Assembly (NCBI GenBank): GCA_018824925.1
Contig: JAHJFH010000296.1
Coordinates: 1-5,271 of the forward strand
Source of the DNA: Thermoplasmatota archaeon
Lineage (GTDB): Archaea > Thermoplasmatota > E2 > DHVEG-1
DNA: 5,271 nt
Direction: 5' to 3'
Below, piece after piece: positions 1-5,271 of this stretch. Each line of letters starts with the position of its first letter. Position 1 is the first letter of the stretch. A program made the translations under genes and the position numbers. Under the pieces are notes generated by a model. That model worked only from the letters and a program-made list of their open reading frames with translations, made no database searches and had not been told where the DNA came from.

Positions 1-7
1 AAAAAAA
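1..7 (-). terminator. Oligo-T terminator after the surface-protein gene
   Basis: Read on the minus strand, the TAA stop (14-16) is followed by TTCTCATTTTTTT, giving a run of seven T that reaches the window edge. Archaeal RNA polymerase commonly terminates at such oligo-T tracts without a hairpin. No stem is visible in the few bases available, and the tract may continue outside the window. Confidence 0.4.
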
Positions 8-13
8 TGAGAA

Positions 14-3000
14 TTATTTCCCTTTTTTTCGATAGAATAATACTATTGCTACTACGACGATACAGGCTACTATCAAGAGTAATAGTTCAAACCCAGGAAT
101 TGAATCATTAGTTATTACAAGTGTGTAGGTAGCACCAAGCATACCCTCAAATGTTGCATGAATCGAATAGTTACCCTTTTTTGAAGGAGCTCGAAGACTT
201 ACTTTACCATTTTCGTCAGAGAGTAGAACCTGATCTTCAAGAGTAACTGTTGCACCAGCTAAGGCTTGTCCTTTCGCAAGAACAGTGATAGTAAAAACTG
301 ATCCTGCTGGCGGATTCTCTGATGGTCCAAGAATGGCAATTGAATATTGTTTAATGACAGTTACATGTATAGAAGCTGGGCCGTATCCTTCTTTCTCAGC
401 AATTATTGTATAACTTACCGTTTCAACCGTGGGATTGGGGGCTGTAAAGCTTGCATTTCCCAGGGTATTTGTTAATTTTGTAACCCCGGCAAATTTTACA
501 CTTGCATCTGGAACAGGTTTCCCATTTGAAACAATATTTACCATGAATGTTTCTGCTTCAAATACCGGGTTTTTAGATACCTGTATCTCTAATTGTTTTT
601 CCCAGGTGGCTTGAATAACTGTATCAGTTATCACTGCATTATCCCAGGTTAATTGTCCATTGATATATCGAATGTTTCGAGCGATCGTAACATTTAATGT
701 ACCGCTTGCTAATGGCTGTACACTTAATATTGCGATACCATCGTTATCTGTAGTAACCGGGTCTGGTTGAGTGGCCAGAGTTCCTTTGTTTGATGATAGG
801 AGGGTTAAGTTGATTCCTTGTATTGGATTATTATTGCTATCAGTTGCTGTAATTGTAATGGTGTTTGATTTTCCAATATAAATCTTTGTAGCAGATACAG
901 TGAAATGTGGATAGCTGATAAGTACAGAACCATCGGTAGTATTTCCCTGGTAATTGGTGTCATACGGTCCTTGAAAAGTGAAGTTTATCGATCCTTTCAT
1001 ATCACCAACTTTAGAGATGGTGAATACTCCTTCACCATTTTCTCCTAAAATGATATAGTTGTTTACAGCGGGAGATGTTGTGGTATCTGTTGCTTGTTCA
1101 CGGTTAAGATATAATCGTGTACCTTTTGGTATCGTTGTTCCCGAAGTATCGACTGCTGTGCAAATGATTTCTATGTTTCGTAGATCAAGTGCTGCGGTTA
1201 CTTCAGTTGGTGAAAATGTGATTTGTGCACGATCTGCAGTTAAATTTAATGAACCATCGTGTTCATTTTCTCCGGAATTATTTTTTGCAGTAAATACGAT
1301 AGTTCCTGGGAAATGGGGGATGAAGTTATCAATAAACCAGATATTCCCAGCTTTTTCTTTTCCTAAATTCGTCTGTAAGACATCGCCATCAGTGTTGATT
1401 ATTTCGATTTTTACTTGATCGATATCAGTAATTAGTGTGCTTTGTTGATTAAATACTTTTATTTGAATATCTTGAGGCATTCCAACGGTTAATATATGTG
1501 ATACTGTTGTTGGTTTTAGAAGTTCAATACGAAGATCATGTGCAGGAACAACCTCTATAACGTCATATAGGTAGAGGGTTCCACCAGATTTTGCTGCAAC
1601 GACAATGAAACCTATACCTTCTTCGATATCCTCTTTATCAACAGTAAATTCAAAGACGCCATTTAATCCATTTTTTGCGGTTGCATCACCGATTGTTTGG
1701 TCGAGACAACGAATTTGCGTCCATTTTTCATCATAATAACTGAGATGTACCTCAGCATAGGCACCGTTGGTGATGCTGATAATAATATCTTCTGTGGTTT
1801 GAACAGTTATTTCTTGGTCATCTGCTATGGAGGTGCTGATAGTTCCGGTTAATCCTGTTATGATGTAGTCTTTTTTTATCGTAAGATTTTTACTAGTGTT
1901 GGTTGCAGCAATGGTTAAGGCTCCAGCATATTTTGGTGAAATCGGGATATGATAGATACCGGTTGAGATCCAATAACCCTGTTCGATACTATCTTTTTCA
2001 TCAAGCTCAATATTTAATCCGCACCCTGTGATTTGTATATCTCCATTTAATGTGGTTCCCTCATCTCCGCCATAGAGTTTCACAATGATTGCGGTTGATG
2101 TATTCCGCCAGCAATTTCCAGATTCAGTAACTTTTACACTCTGTGGCATATTTTCCACAATAAGAGACATTTTATTTGCTGAAACGACGGTAAGTGTAAA
2201 AAAACCAGTAACATTTGATAATAGATCATTATGTTCATCATAAAGATCGTTATTAAATGGATGTGTTAGAAGTATTCTAGCTGTTCCTGATTTTAGAAAC
2301 ATTATATCAAATTCATAATATGCTAAAGAGCTTTTCACATAATCAGCGGTTCCATCTCCAACAGCGATAAGATCATCGTTAGAATAATTAGTACCTTTAT
2401 ATTTAGCGGAGATGCCGGTTACATATATCCATGCATCAGATAAAGCATTTTTATTCCACTTAACTGAGATATTAATTGTTTGGGTAAATCCAGCAATAAG
2501 GACGTCAGGACTTACTAATTTAATGGATGCCGTGTTATCAGATTGAATAAGGAGTGGCTGGTAGCTGATAAAGTTGGGAATAGTAAGCTTATTTGTTTCA
2601 TCTATACGGTAGGTTCCACTGAGTTCAGTGCCGATATACCAGGTTCCAGCGCTTCCCTCATCTGTTGGGGCGCTTAGTGAATATCGGCCACTTGAAAAGG
2701 TGACTGCGGAATCGATTTCTTGATACCCTGACGAGGTGGGGGAATAGAGTTTTACGGGGTAATCTTTTATACCATGTCCCTTACCATCTCGAACATATCC
2801 TGAGAGTGTTATGGTATCACCCCAGGTGATAGTAGTTGGGATCGTTGCAGTGACATCTAATTTTATCAGTAATTTTACATATGAGTATTGGTTAGTATCC
2901 GCGTCTAAAACAACGTCGATAAGGTAGTTGGTTTCAAGATTTGTCCCATCTTTATAATTGAACGTTAAATCAAGATCCCAGGTACCAGTTTTTGTTTTTT

Positions 3001-3580
3001 TTGTATACAAGAGGGCACCATCTGGTTTTTTTAGTGTTATAGTTACATCTTTTTTTAATTGATCATATTTTGAACCAGTCCAATTATAAATATAGATAGT
3101 AAATACTGTTGAGTCCTGGTAGGATTTATTATAGATGAGATGATCAATAAAGACCCCACCGACTTTATATCGTATCCAGAATGTATTATTGATATGTAGG
3201 GTTGTTTGGTCAAGTTTCGGATCTGAGGCAATTTCAGATTCGGAGATTGCGACATCATAAGTACCTAAAGGGTTTCTATATGGTATGTGTATAGTAGTAG
3301 TAATGTCTCCTTGTGAATCAGCTCGTTCACTATCAATGAAGTCCCATCCACCGAGGCTATTTTCAATGTAGATGTAATATCGTTGGTTTTCCACTAAATT
3401 TGATCCATTGACCCATATGGTTTGACCGCAAATTAGGTCATGGGTTTGTGAGACCATGATTTCTTCTGATACGGCTTTAATATTTGGTGAAATGTTTATG
3501 AGCAATGTCCCTAGTAATATGAGGGTCATAAAGATCGTGTTTAGCCTTTTTTTCATATTATATGTTTGTATGATTGTCAT
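14..3580 (-). CDS. Large secreted, multi-Ig-like-domain surface protein with PGF-type C-terminal anchor
   Basis: A 1188-residue archaeal cell-surface protein of unknown specific function. The N-terminus is a signal peptide: basic MKKR at residues 9-12, hydrophobic core about 14-31, probable cleavage after IKA (34-36). The rest is a chain of about eleven beta-rich modules of roughly 75-115 residues, approximately 43-118, 130-245, 246-345, 352-467, 471-575, 576-680, 683-782, 786-890, 893-990, 996-1076 and 1079-1157. The module at 893-990 (ITITATDSNNNPIQGINLTL, then a TDNDG turn) resembles bacterial Ig-like group 1 (invasin-type) domains. The last two resemble each other (KPVPDASVKF / QALAGATVTL, then G-N-ASFTAP / G-K-VSLRAP). 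About 19 N-X-S/T sequons are spread along the chain, as expected of an archaeal glycoprotein. The tail has PGF at 1162-1164, a hydrophobic stretch 1166-1183 and RKKGK, like PGF-CTERM archaeosortase substrates. No catalytic motif was seen. Adhesion or a cell-envelope role is inference. I chose the ATG at 3580 because AGGAG lies 9 nt before it and an in-frame TAA lies just upstream. An ATG at 3556 (residue 9) is the alternative. Confidence 0.93.
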   Translation of the reverse strand: MTIIQTYNMKKRLNTIFMTLILLGTLLINISPNIKAVSEEIMVSQTHDLICGQTIWVNGSNLVENQRYYIYIENSLGGWDFIDSERADSQGDITTTIHIPYRNPLGTYDVAISESEIASDPKLDQTTLHINNTFWIRYKVGGVFIDHLIYNKSYQDSTVFTIYIYNWTGSKYDQLKKDVTITLKKPDGALLYTKKTKTGTWDLDLTFNYKDGTNLETNYLIDVVLDADTNQYSYVKLLIKLDVTATIPTTITWGDTITLSGYVRDGKGHGIKDYPVKLYSPTSSGYQEIDSAVTFSSGRYSLSAPTDEGSAGTWYIGTELSGTYRIDETNKLTIPNFISYQPLLIQSDNTASIKLVSPDVLIAGFTQTINISVKWNKNALSDAWIYVTGISAKYKGTNYSNDDLIAVGDGTADYVKSSLAYYEFDIMFLKSGTARILLTHPFNNDLYDEHNDLLSNVTGFFTLTVVSANKMSLIVENMPQSVKVTESGNCWRNTSTAIIVKLYGGDEGTTLNGDIQITGCGLNIELDEKDSIEQGYWISTGIYHIPISPKYAGALTIAATNTSKNLTIKKDYIITGLTGTISTSIADDQEITVQTTEDIIISITNGAYAEVHLSYYDEKWTQIRCLDQTIGDATAKNGLNGVFEFTVDKEDIEEGIGFIVVAAKSGGTLYLYDVIEVVPAHDLRIELLKPTTVSHILTVGMPQDIQIKVFNQQSTLITDIDQVKIEIINTDGDVLQTNLGKEKAGNIWFIDNFIPHFPGTIVFTAKNNSGENEHDGSLNLTADRAQITFSPTEVTAALDLRNIEIICTAVDTSGTTIPKGTRLYLNREQATDTTTSPAVNNYIILGENGEGVFTISKVGDMKGSINFTFQGPYDTNYQGNTTDGSVLISYPHFTVSATKIYIGKSNTITITATDSNNNPIQGINLTLLSSNKGTLATQPDPVTTDNDGIAILSVQPLASGTLNVTIARNIRYINGQLTWDNAVITDTVIQATWEKQLEIQVSKNPVFEAETFMVNIVSNGKPVPDASVKFAGVTKLTNTLGNASFTAPNPTVETVSYTIIAEKEGYGPASIHVTVIKQYSIAILGPSENPPAGSVFTITVLAKGQALAGATVTLEDQVLLSDENGKVSLRAPSKKGNYSIHATFEGMLGATYTLVITNDSIPGFELLLLIVACIVVVAIVLFYRKKGK

Positions 3581-3589
3581 ATGTGTTTA

Positions 3590-3594
3590 CTCCT
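3590..3594 (-). promoter_or_regulatory. Shine-Dalgarno sequence of the surface-protein gene
   Basis: The minus strand reads AAAAGGAG, then 9 nt, then ATG (3580-3578). This spacing supports translation from 3580. The next in-frame ATG at 3556, which gives a more classical short signal-peptide n-region (MKKRLNT), would be over 30 nt from the AGGAG and has no comparable sequence of its own. A TAA in frame with the start lies in the spacer, so the reading frame cannot begin further upstream. Confidence 0.75.
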
Positions 3595-3638
3595 TTTCAA
3601 CATTTTTTTTTATGTTCGTTGATAGTTATTGTATAAAG

Positions 3639-3646
3639 TTTATAAA
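3639..3646 (-). promoter_or_regulatory. TATA box of the surface-protein gene
   Basis: The minus strand reads TTTATAAA, a near-ideal archaeal TATA element, inside the 10-bp palindrome GTTTATAAAC (3638-3647). With the usual spacing of about 25 bp, transcription would start near 3615-3620 and give a leader of roughly 35-40 nt containing the AGGAG. The purine-rich BRE normally found just upstream is weak here (AAGTCG). The same palindrome could equally serve the other strand, but no plus-strand gene follows. Confidence 0.55.
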
Positions 3647-3662
3647 CGACTTATGGAGAGGG

Positions 3663-3676
3663 TTTTTGCATATTAT
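3663..3676. promoter_or_regulatory. Candidate operator, copy 1 of a 14-bp motif
   Basis: The plus strand reads TTTTTGCATATTAT; the minus strand reads ATAATATGCAAAAA. It lies 16 bp upstream of the predicted TATA box of the surface-protein gene (3639-3646). A second copy with one difference begins 33 bp further upstream at 3696, and a third copy begins at 3969. The position just upstream of the TATA/BRE region suits an activator site. A protein-binding role is inferred from the repetition and location only. Confidence 0.4.
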
Positions 3677-3695
3677 AACTGATTTCTGGTGTAAC

Positions 3696-3709
3696 TTTTT
3701 GCATATTGT
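3696..3709. promoter_or_regulatory. Candidate operator, copy 2 of a 14-bp motif
   Basis: The plus strand reads TTTTTGCATATTGT, identical to copy 1 except for one base near the end, in the same orientation and with starts 33 bp apart (about three helical turns). A weaker match, TTTTTGCTGTAT, follows at 3721-3732. Same-face spacing of two sites upstream of a promoter is typical of cooperatively bound regulators, but AT-rich sequence makes some chance similarity likely. Confidence 0.38.
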
Positions 3710-3806
3710 TTGAATGTTTCTTTTTGCTGTATCGGAGTTTCGGGTAGTGATTAAATAAGGTATGTTTTTTATCTTAATATTTAATATATTTTATTTTATG
3801 TGAGGA

Positions 3807-3814
3807 TTTATAAG
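3807..3814 (+). promoter_or_regulatory. TATA-like element upstream of the structured island
   Basis: The plus strand reads GAGGA TTTATAAG: a good archaeal TATA element directly preceded by purines resembling a BRE. Transcription would be expected to begin near 3836-3840, a few bases before the outer stem (3845) and 11-15 nt before the ATG at 3851. A competing minus-strand TATA-like sequence (ATTATATAC, 3944-3952) would start near 3922, at the other end of the same stem, so the strand of transcription is uncertain. Confidence 0.38.
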
Positions 3815-3824
3815 ATTACTAGGG

Positions 3825-3834
3825 TATGATCATA
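3825..3834. promoter_or_regulatory. Perfect 10-bp palindrome TATGATCATA between TATA element and predicted start
   Basis: TATGATCATA is its own reverse complement. It lies 10 bp after the plus-strand TATA-like element and just before the predicted start point, where a bound protein would block transcription. Palindromes of this length occur by chance several times in 5 kb, so the operator reading rests only on position. Confidence 0.2.
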
Positions 3835-3836
3835 AT

Positions 3837-3975
3837 AAGGGGGAAGTCCGATGGGGGGGAATAAAAAGGGAGGAGAAAATAAAACGAATAACAACGCTGT
3901 TATCGTTGACCCCGCCATGGACTAGGTGCATACATTGTAATGTGTATATAATGGAATTTTGGAAGGTGTTTTTGC
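3837..3975 (+). ncRNA. Candidate structured small RNA in the intergenic region
   Basis: This GC-richer island in an AT-rich spacer forms two nested stems. Outer stem: AGTCC (3845-3849) pairs with GGACT (3919-3923), ATGG (3851-3854) with CCAT (3915-3918), and GGGG (3856-3859) with CCCC (3910-3913). That gives 13 Watson-Crick pairs with one bulged G (3850) and one G-G mismatch (3855/3914). Inner stem: AACG (3883-3886) pairs with CGTT (3904-3907), and ATAACA (3888-3893) with TGTTAT (3898-3903), with one bulged A and a 4-nt loop. A 23-nt purine-rich stretch with GGGAGGAG is left unpaired on the 5' side. A TATA-like element lies 23 bp before the proposed 5' end, and a T5 run (3969-3973) marks the proposed 3' end. 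I recognise no RNA family. Minus-strand transcription is possible, in which case the inner stem followed by TTATTTT resembles a terminator for the regulator gene. The ends are estimates. Confidence 0.33.
3851..3925 (+). CDS. Possible 24-residue small protein inside the stem-loop island
   Basis: An ATG at 3851 opens a 24-codon frame ending in TAG (3923-3925). The peptide begins MGGNKKGG and ends VIVDPAMD: a basic, Gly/Asn/Lys-rich front followed by a short hydrophobic and acidic end. GGGGG lies 7 nt before the ATG, which is only a partial ribosome-binding match, and a TATA-like element lies at 3807-3814, so the message would have a very short leader. The start codon and the end of the frame sit in opposite arms of the outer stem, so the fold would hide the start. 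An open frame this short is expected often by chance, no signal peptide or known motif is visible, and I do not recognise it. It competes with the non-coding RNA explanation. Confidence 0.17.
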   Translation: MGGNKKGGENKTNNNAVIVDPAMD

Positions 3976-3982
3976 GTATTAT
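3969..3982. promoter_or_regulatory. Third copy of the 14-bp motif, downstream of the regulator gene
   Basis: The plus strand reads TTTTTGCGTATTAT, one base different from copy 1 (A to G). It lies 34 bp past the stop codon of the regulator gene, far from the other two copies. Its T5 run could also terminate a plus-strand transcript coming from the structured element at 3845-3923. Which of these roles, if either, is real cannot be told from the sequence. Confidence 0.3.
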
Positions 3983-4016
3983 TTAAACTATTTGGATTGA
4001 GATTGAGATAATGATG

Positions 4017-5271
4017 TTACCGCGAGTGTTGGTTGGTACTTTGTGGCATATGTTTTATGATGTAGAGATGTGTTTGTCGCCCATGTTTTATTATATCAAT
4101 AATCCCTGCTTGATTTAGAATTTTTATGTTATAATTGATGGTTTGATGTTTTTCATTGAGTTGTTTTGCAAGGTCTTTTTGATTTATCCCTCGTTGTTCT
4201 TTGATGGTTTGAAGCATTTTGATCTGTAGTTCGCTTAAACGATGACGTTCGTGTTCAGGGAATTTCATTTCTGTTGTATAGAAGGCTCGATAGCGTATAC
4301 CTTCTTTTCGTGATTTTATCATCCCTGTTTTTTCAAGCATATGGAGATGATAGGAGAGTGTTCCATTTTGTATTTTGAGTTCGCGCATGATGTGATTGTA
4401 GTGGACACCCGGGTTGCCTTTGATATAACCGTAGATTTCACCGCGGACAAAAAGATCCAGGACATCATCAGTATGTATGCGCTGATACATGGGTATTGCT
4501 ATGAGAAGGAGGGATACTAGTTTGTATTTCCCGGTTTCGGTTAGGATTAGTCCGAGAAGAGCGAGACCTCCGAGGGTTCCCGCAGATCCTGTAGCAATTG
4601 TTTCTTTATTTTCATCGGCCCAAAGAGTAAGATATTGATCGGTTGTAAGGGAAAAAGTATGGTTGAATTGATAGGTGTAGCTGATATCATTGTCGTCGAT
4701 AAGAGTTATCGCAACAGGGTATGTTCCCTGTGTAGTATAGGTATGATTTATTTCACATGGAAGTGATCCTGTTCCAGTGGTAATGTCAGTTGCTGTCCAA
4801 TATATTTCGTATGATTTGATGGTGATTGGCGCGTTGTATGGTTCTATAACGGTAGGTGTGTTGAATAATTTGAGGGTATATGTTTCAATGTGTTCAACGT
4901 TAGTTTGATAATTCAATGATGTAAAAAGATTGAGAGTAGTAGTATAGTTGATGATTTCTGTTGCATCATCTATTTCAATCCAGATATCGTCATCAGAAAT
5001 AGTTGAAATAATCCCATGCGGTGGTGGTGTGACAGTGATATTATTTAATTGATATTGAATACTTATTTGTGATGTTTCATTCGTAGTGGTTGTTTTATTT
5101 GAAGGTGATGTAGTTATTTGAATGGATATTTGTTGATTTAATAAAATAATAAGTTGTTCAGTTTTTTTTGATTCAAGTGTTGATGCTGCATAAACAGTTG
5201 ATGATAACAAAAGAAAGATACTTGTAACTAATACAATAACTAATGTATATCGAAAATAGGCACGTTTATTG
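4017..5271 (-). CDS. Membrane-anchored transcriptional regulator with ectodomain and two winged helices (5' end outside window)
   Basis: A one-component transmembrane regulator, cut by the right edge. The frame is open to the last base. In-window codons from 5270 down encode NKRAYFRYTL, VIVLVTSIFL, then LLSSTVYA|AS, an evident signal peptide with a probable cleavage after VYA. No ATG, GTG or TTG occurs in frame between 5211 and 5271; a TTG at 5210 is a poor start because it would discard the basic n-region. Numbering from that TTG as 1: ectodomain about 9-203 with six N-X-S/T sequons (38-185) and a PKD-like motif (HTYTTQGTYPVAITLIDD, 156-173); a membrane segment about 205-225 and a shorter hydrophobic stretch 229-243; first winged helix about 255-311 (recognition helix NGTLSYHLHMLEKTG, wing IKSRKEGIRYRAFY); second about 325-386 (QKDLAKQL, HQTINYNIKIL, then a wing). 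The tandem-winged-helix, membrane-proximal layout is a familiar type in Thermoplasmatota and related euryarchaea. Ligand and targets are unknown; the next gene on the same strand, the surface protein, is a plausible target. Confidence 0.9.
   Translation of the reverse strand, partial: NKRAYFRYTLVIVLVTSIFLLLSSTVYAASTLESKKTEQLIILLNQQISIQITTSPSNKTTTTNETSQISIQYQLNNITVTPPPHGIISTISDDDIWIEIDDATEIINYTTTLNLFTSLNYQTNVEHIETYTLKLFNTPTVIEPYNAPITIKSYEIYWTATDITTGTGSLPCEINHTYTTQGTYPVAITLIDDNDISYTYQFNHTFSLTTDQYLTLWADENKETIATGSAGTLGGLALLGLILTETGKYKLVSLLLIAIPMYQRIHTDDVLDLFVRGEIYGYIKGNPGVHYNHIMRELKIQNGTLSYHLHMLEKTGMIKSRKEGIRYRAFYTTEMKFPEHERHRLSELQIKMLQTIKEQRGINQKDLAKQLNEKHQTINYNIKILNQAGIIDIIKHGRQTHLYIIKHMPQSTNQHSR

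Larger units (their letters stand above)
3581..4016. other. 436-bp intergenic region between regulator and surface-protein genes
   Basis: No long reading frame fits here. From left to right it contains the surface-protein leader with AGGAG, a TATA box, and two motif copies; then an AT-rich stretch (3733-3800) in which I see nothing beyond AT-rich sequence; then a plus-strand TATA-like element, a short palindrome, the nested stem island, a weak hairpin (ACAT-TGTA-ATGT, 3932-3943), and the third motif copy. The regulator's stop lies at 4017-4019 with no immediate T run. Its terminator may be the T-rich tail after the inner stem on the minus strand (about 3876-3907). Confidence 0.7.

Noticed and set aside
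429..614. Plus-strand 61-codon frame
   Set aside because: It lies wholly inside the surface-protein gene on the opposite strand, with no ribosome-binding site or domain-like sequence; it is an antisense shadow.
1059..1418. Plus-strand 119-codon frame
   Set aside because: It is antisense to the well-supported surface-protein frame. Its length is explained by that gene's codon pattern, and the peptide shows no recognisable domain.
3055..3258. Minus-strand 67-codon frame
   Set aside because: It is a different frame of the same strand inside the surface-protein gene, without a start signal or domain.
3456..3713. Plus-strand 85-codon frame with hydrophobic residues
   Set aside because: It overlaps the antisense of the signal-peptide coding region and runs through the leader, TATA box and motif copies. 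The hydrophobicity comes from T-rich DNA, and no ribosome-binding site fits.
3663..3732. CRISPR or tandem-repeat array
   Set aside because: Only two strong short copies and one weak one are present; the units are too short and few for CRISPR repeats.
3837..3950. tRNA, box C/D or H/ACA guide RNA
   Set aside because: The fold has two nested stems, not a cloverleaf. No paired C (RTGATGA) and D (CTGA) boxes occur at suitable spacing, and no ACA follows directly after the outer stem.
3906..3986. Frame starting at TTG with a C-I-H-C pair, possibly a frameshifted continuation of the 24-codon frame
   Set aside because: The TTG is about 30 nt from the purine tract, the single CxxC pair is not enough for a zinc finger, and joining the frames would need an unsupported frameshift.

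Overview
The window looks archaeal, most likely from an AT-rich member of the Thermoplasmatota or a related euryarchaeal lineage. This rests on protein style rather than any marker gene: a membrane-anchored regulator with two winged helices of a type common in those archaea, a large secreted Ig-like surface protein ending in a PGF-type C-terminal tail, many N-glycosylation sequons, and TTTATAAA-type TATA elements. There is no rRNA, tRNA, CRISPR array or transposon in the window.

Layout. Two real protein genes lie on the minus strand. Bases 14-3580 encode a 1188-residue secreted surface protein: signal peptide, about eleven beta-rich Ig-like modules, then a PGF motif, a hydrophobic segment and a basic tail. 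Its stop is followed by an oligo-T tract. Bases 4017-5271 encode a membrane-bound one-component regulator: signal peptide, glycosylatable ectodomain with a PKD-like motif, membrane region, and two winged-helix domains. The regulator runs off the right edge. The reading frame stays open to the last base and those extra 20 codons encode most of the signal peptide, so its true start is outside the window.

Between the genes is a 436-bp non-coding region (3581-4016) that is richer than a plain spacer. Next to the surface-protein gene it holds a Shine-Dalgarno sequence, a TATA box, and two copies of a 14-bp motif (TTTTTGCRTATTRT on the plus strand) exactly 33 bp apart. A third copy lies just past the regulator's stop codon. 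In the middle is a GC-richer island that folds into two nested stems (3845-3923 and 3883-3907). It is preceded on the plus strand by a TATA-like element and contains a 24-codon reading frame whose start and stop codons fall in opposite arms of the outer stem. It could be a small RNA, a tiny gene, or the leader/terminator of a minus-strand transcript.

How the parts may work together (inference): the regulator would sense something at the cell surface through its ectodomain and use its cytoplasmic winged helices to control nearby promoters. The repeated motif upstream of the surface-protein gene is the obvious candidate binding site. Nothing in the sequence proves this link.
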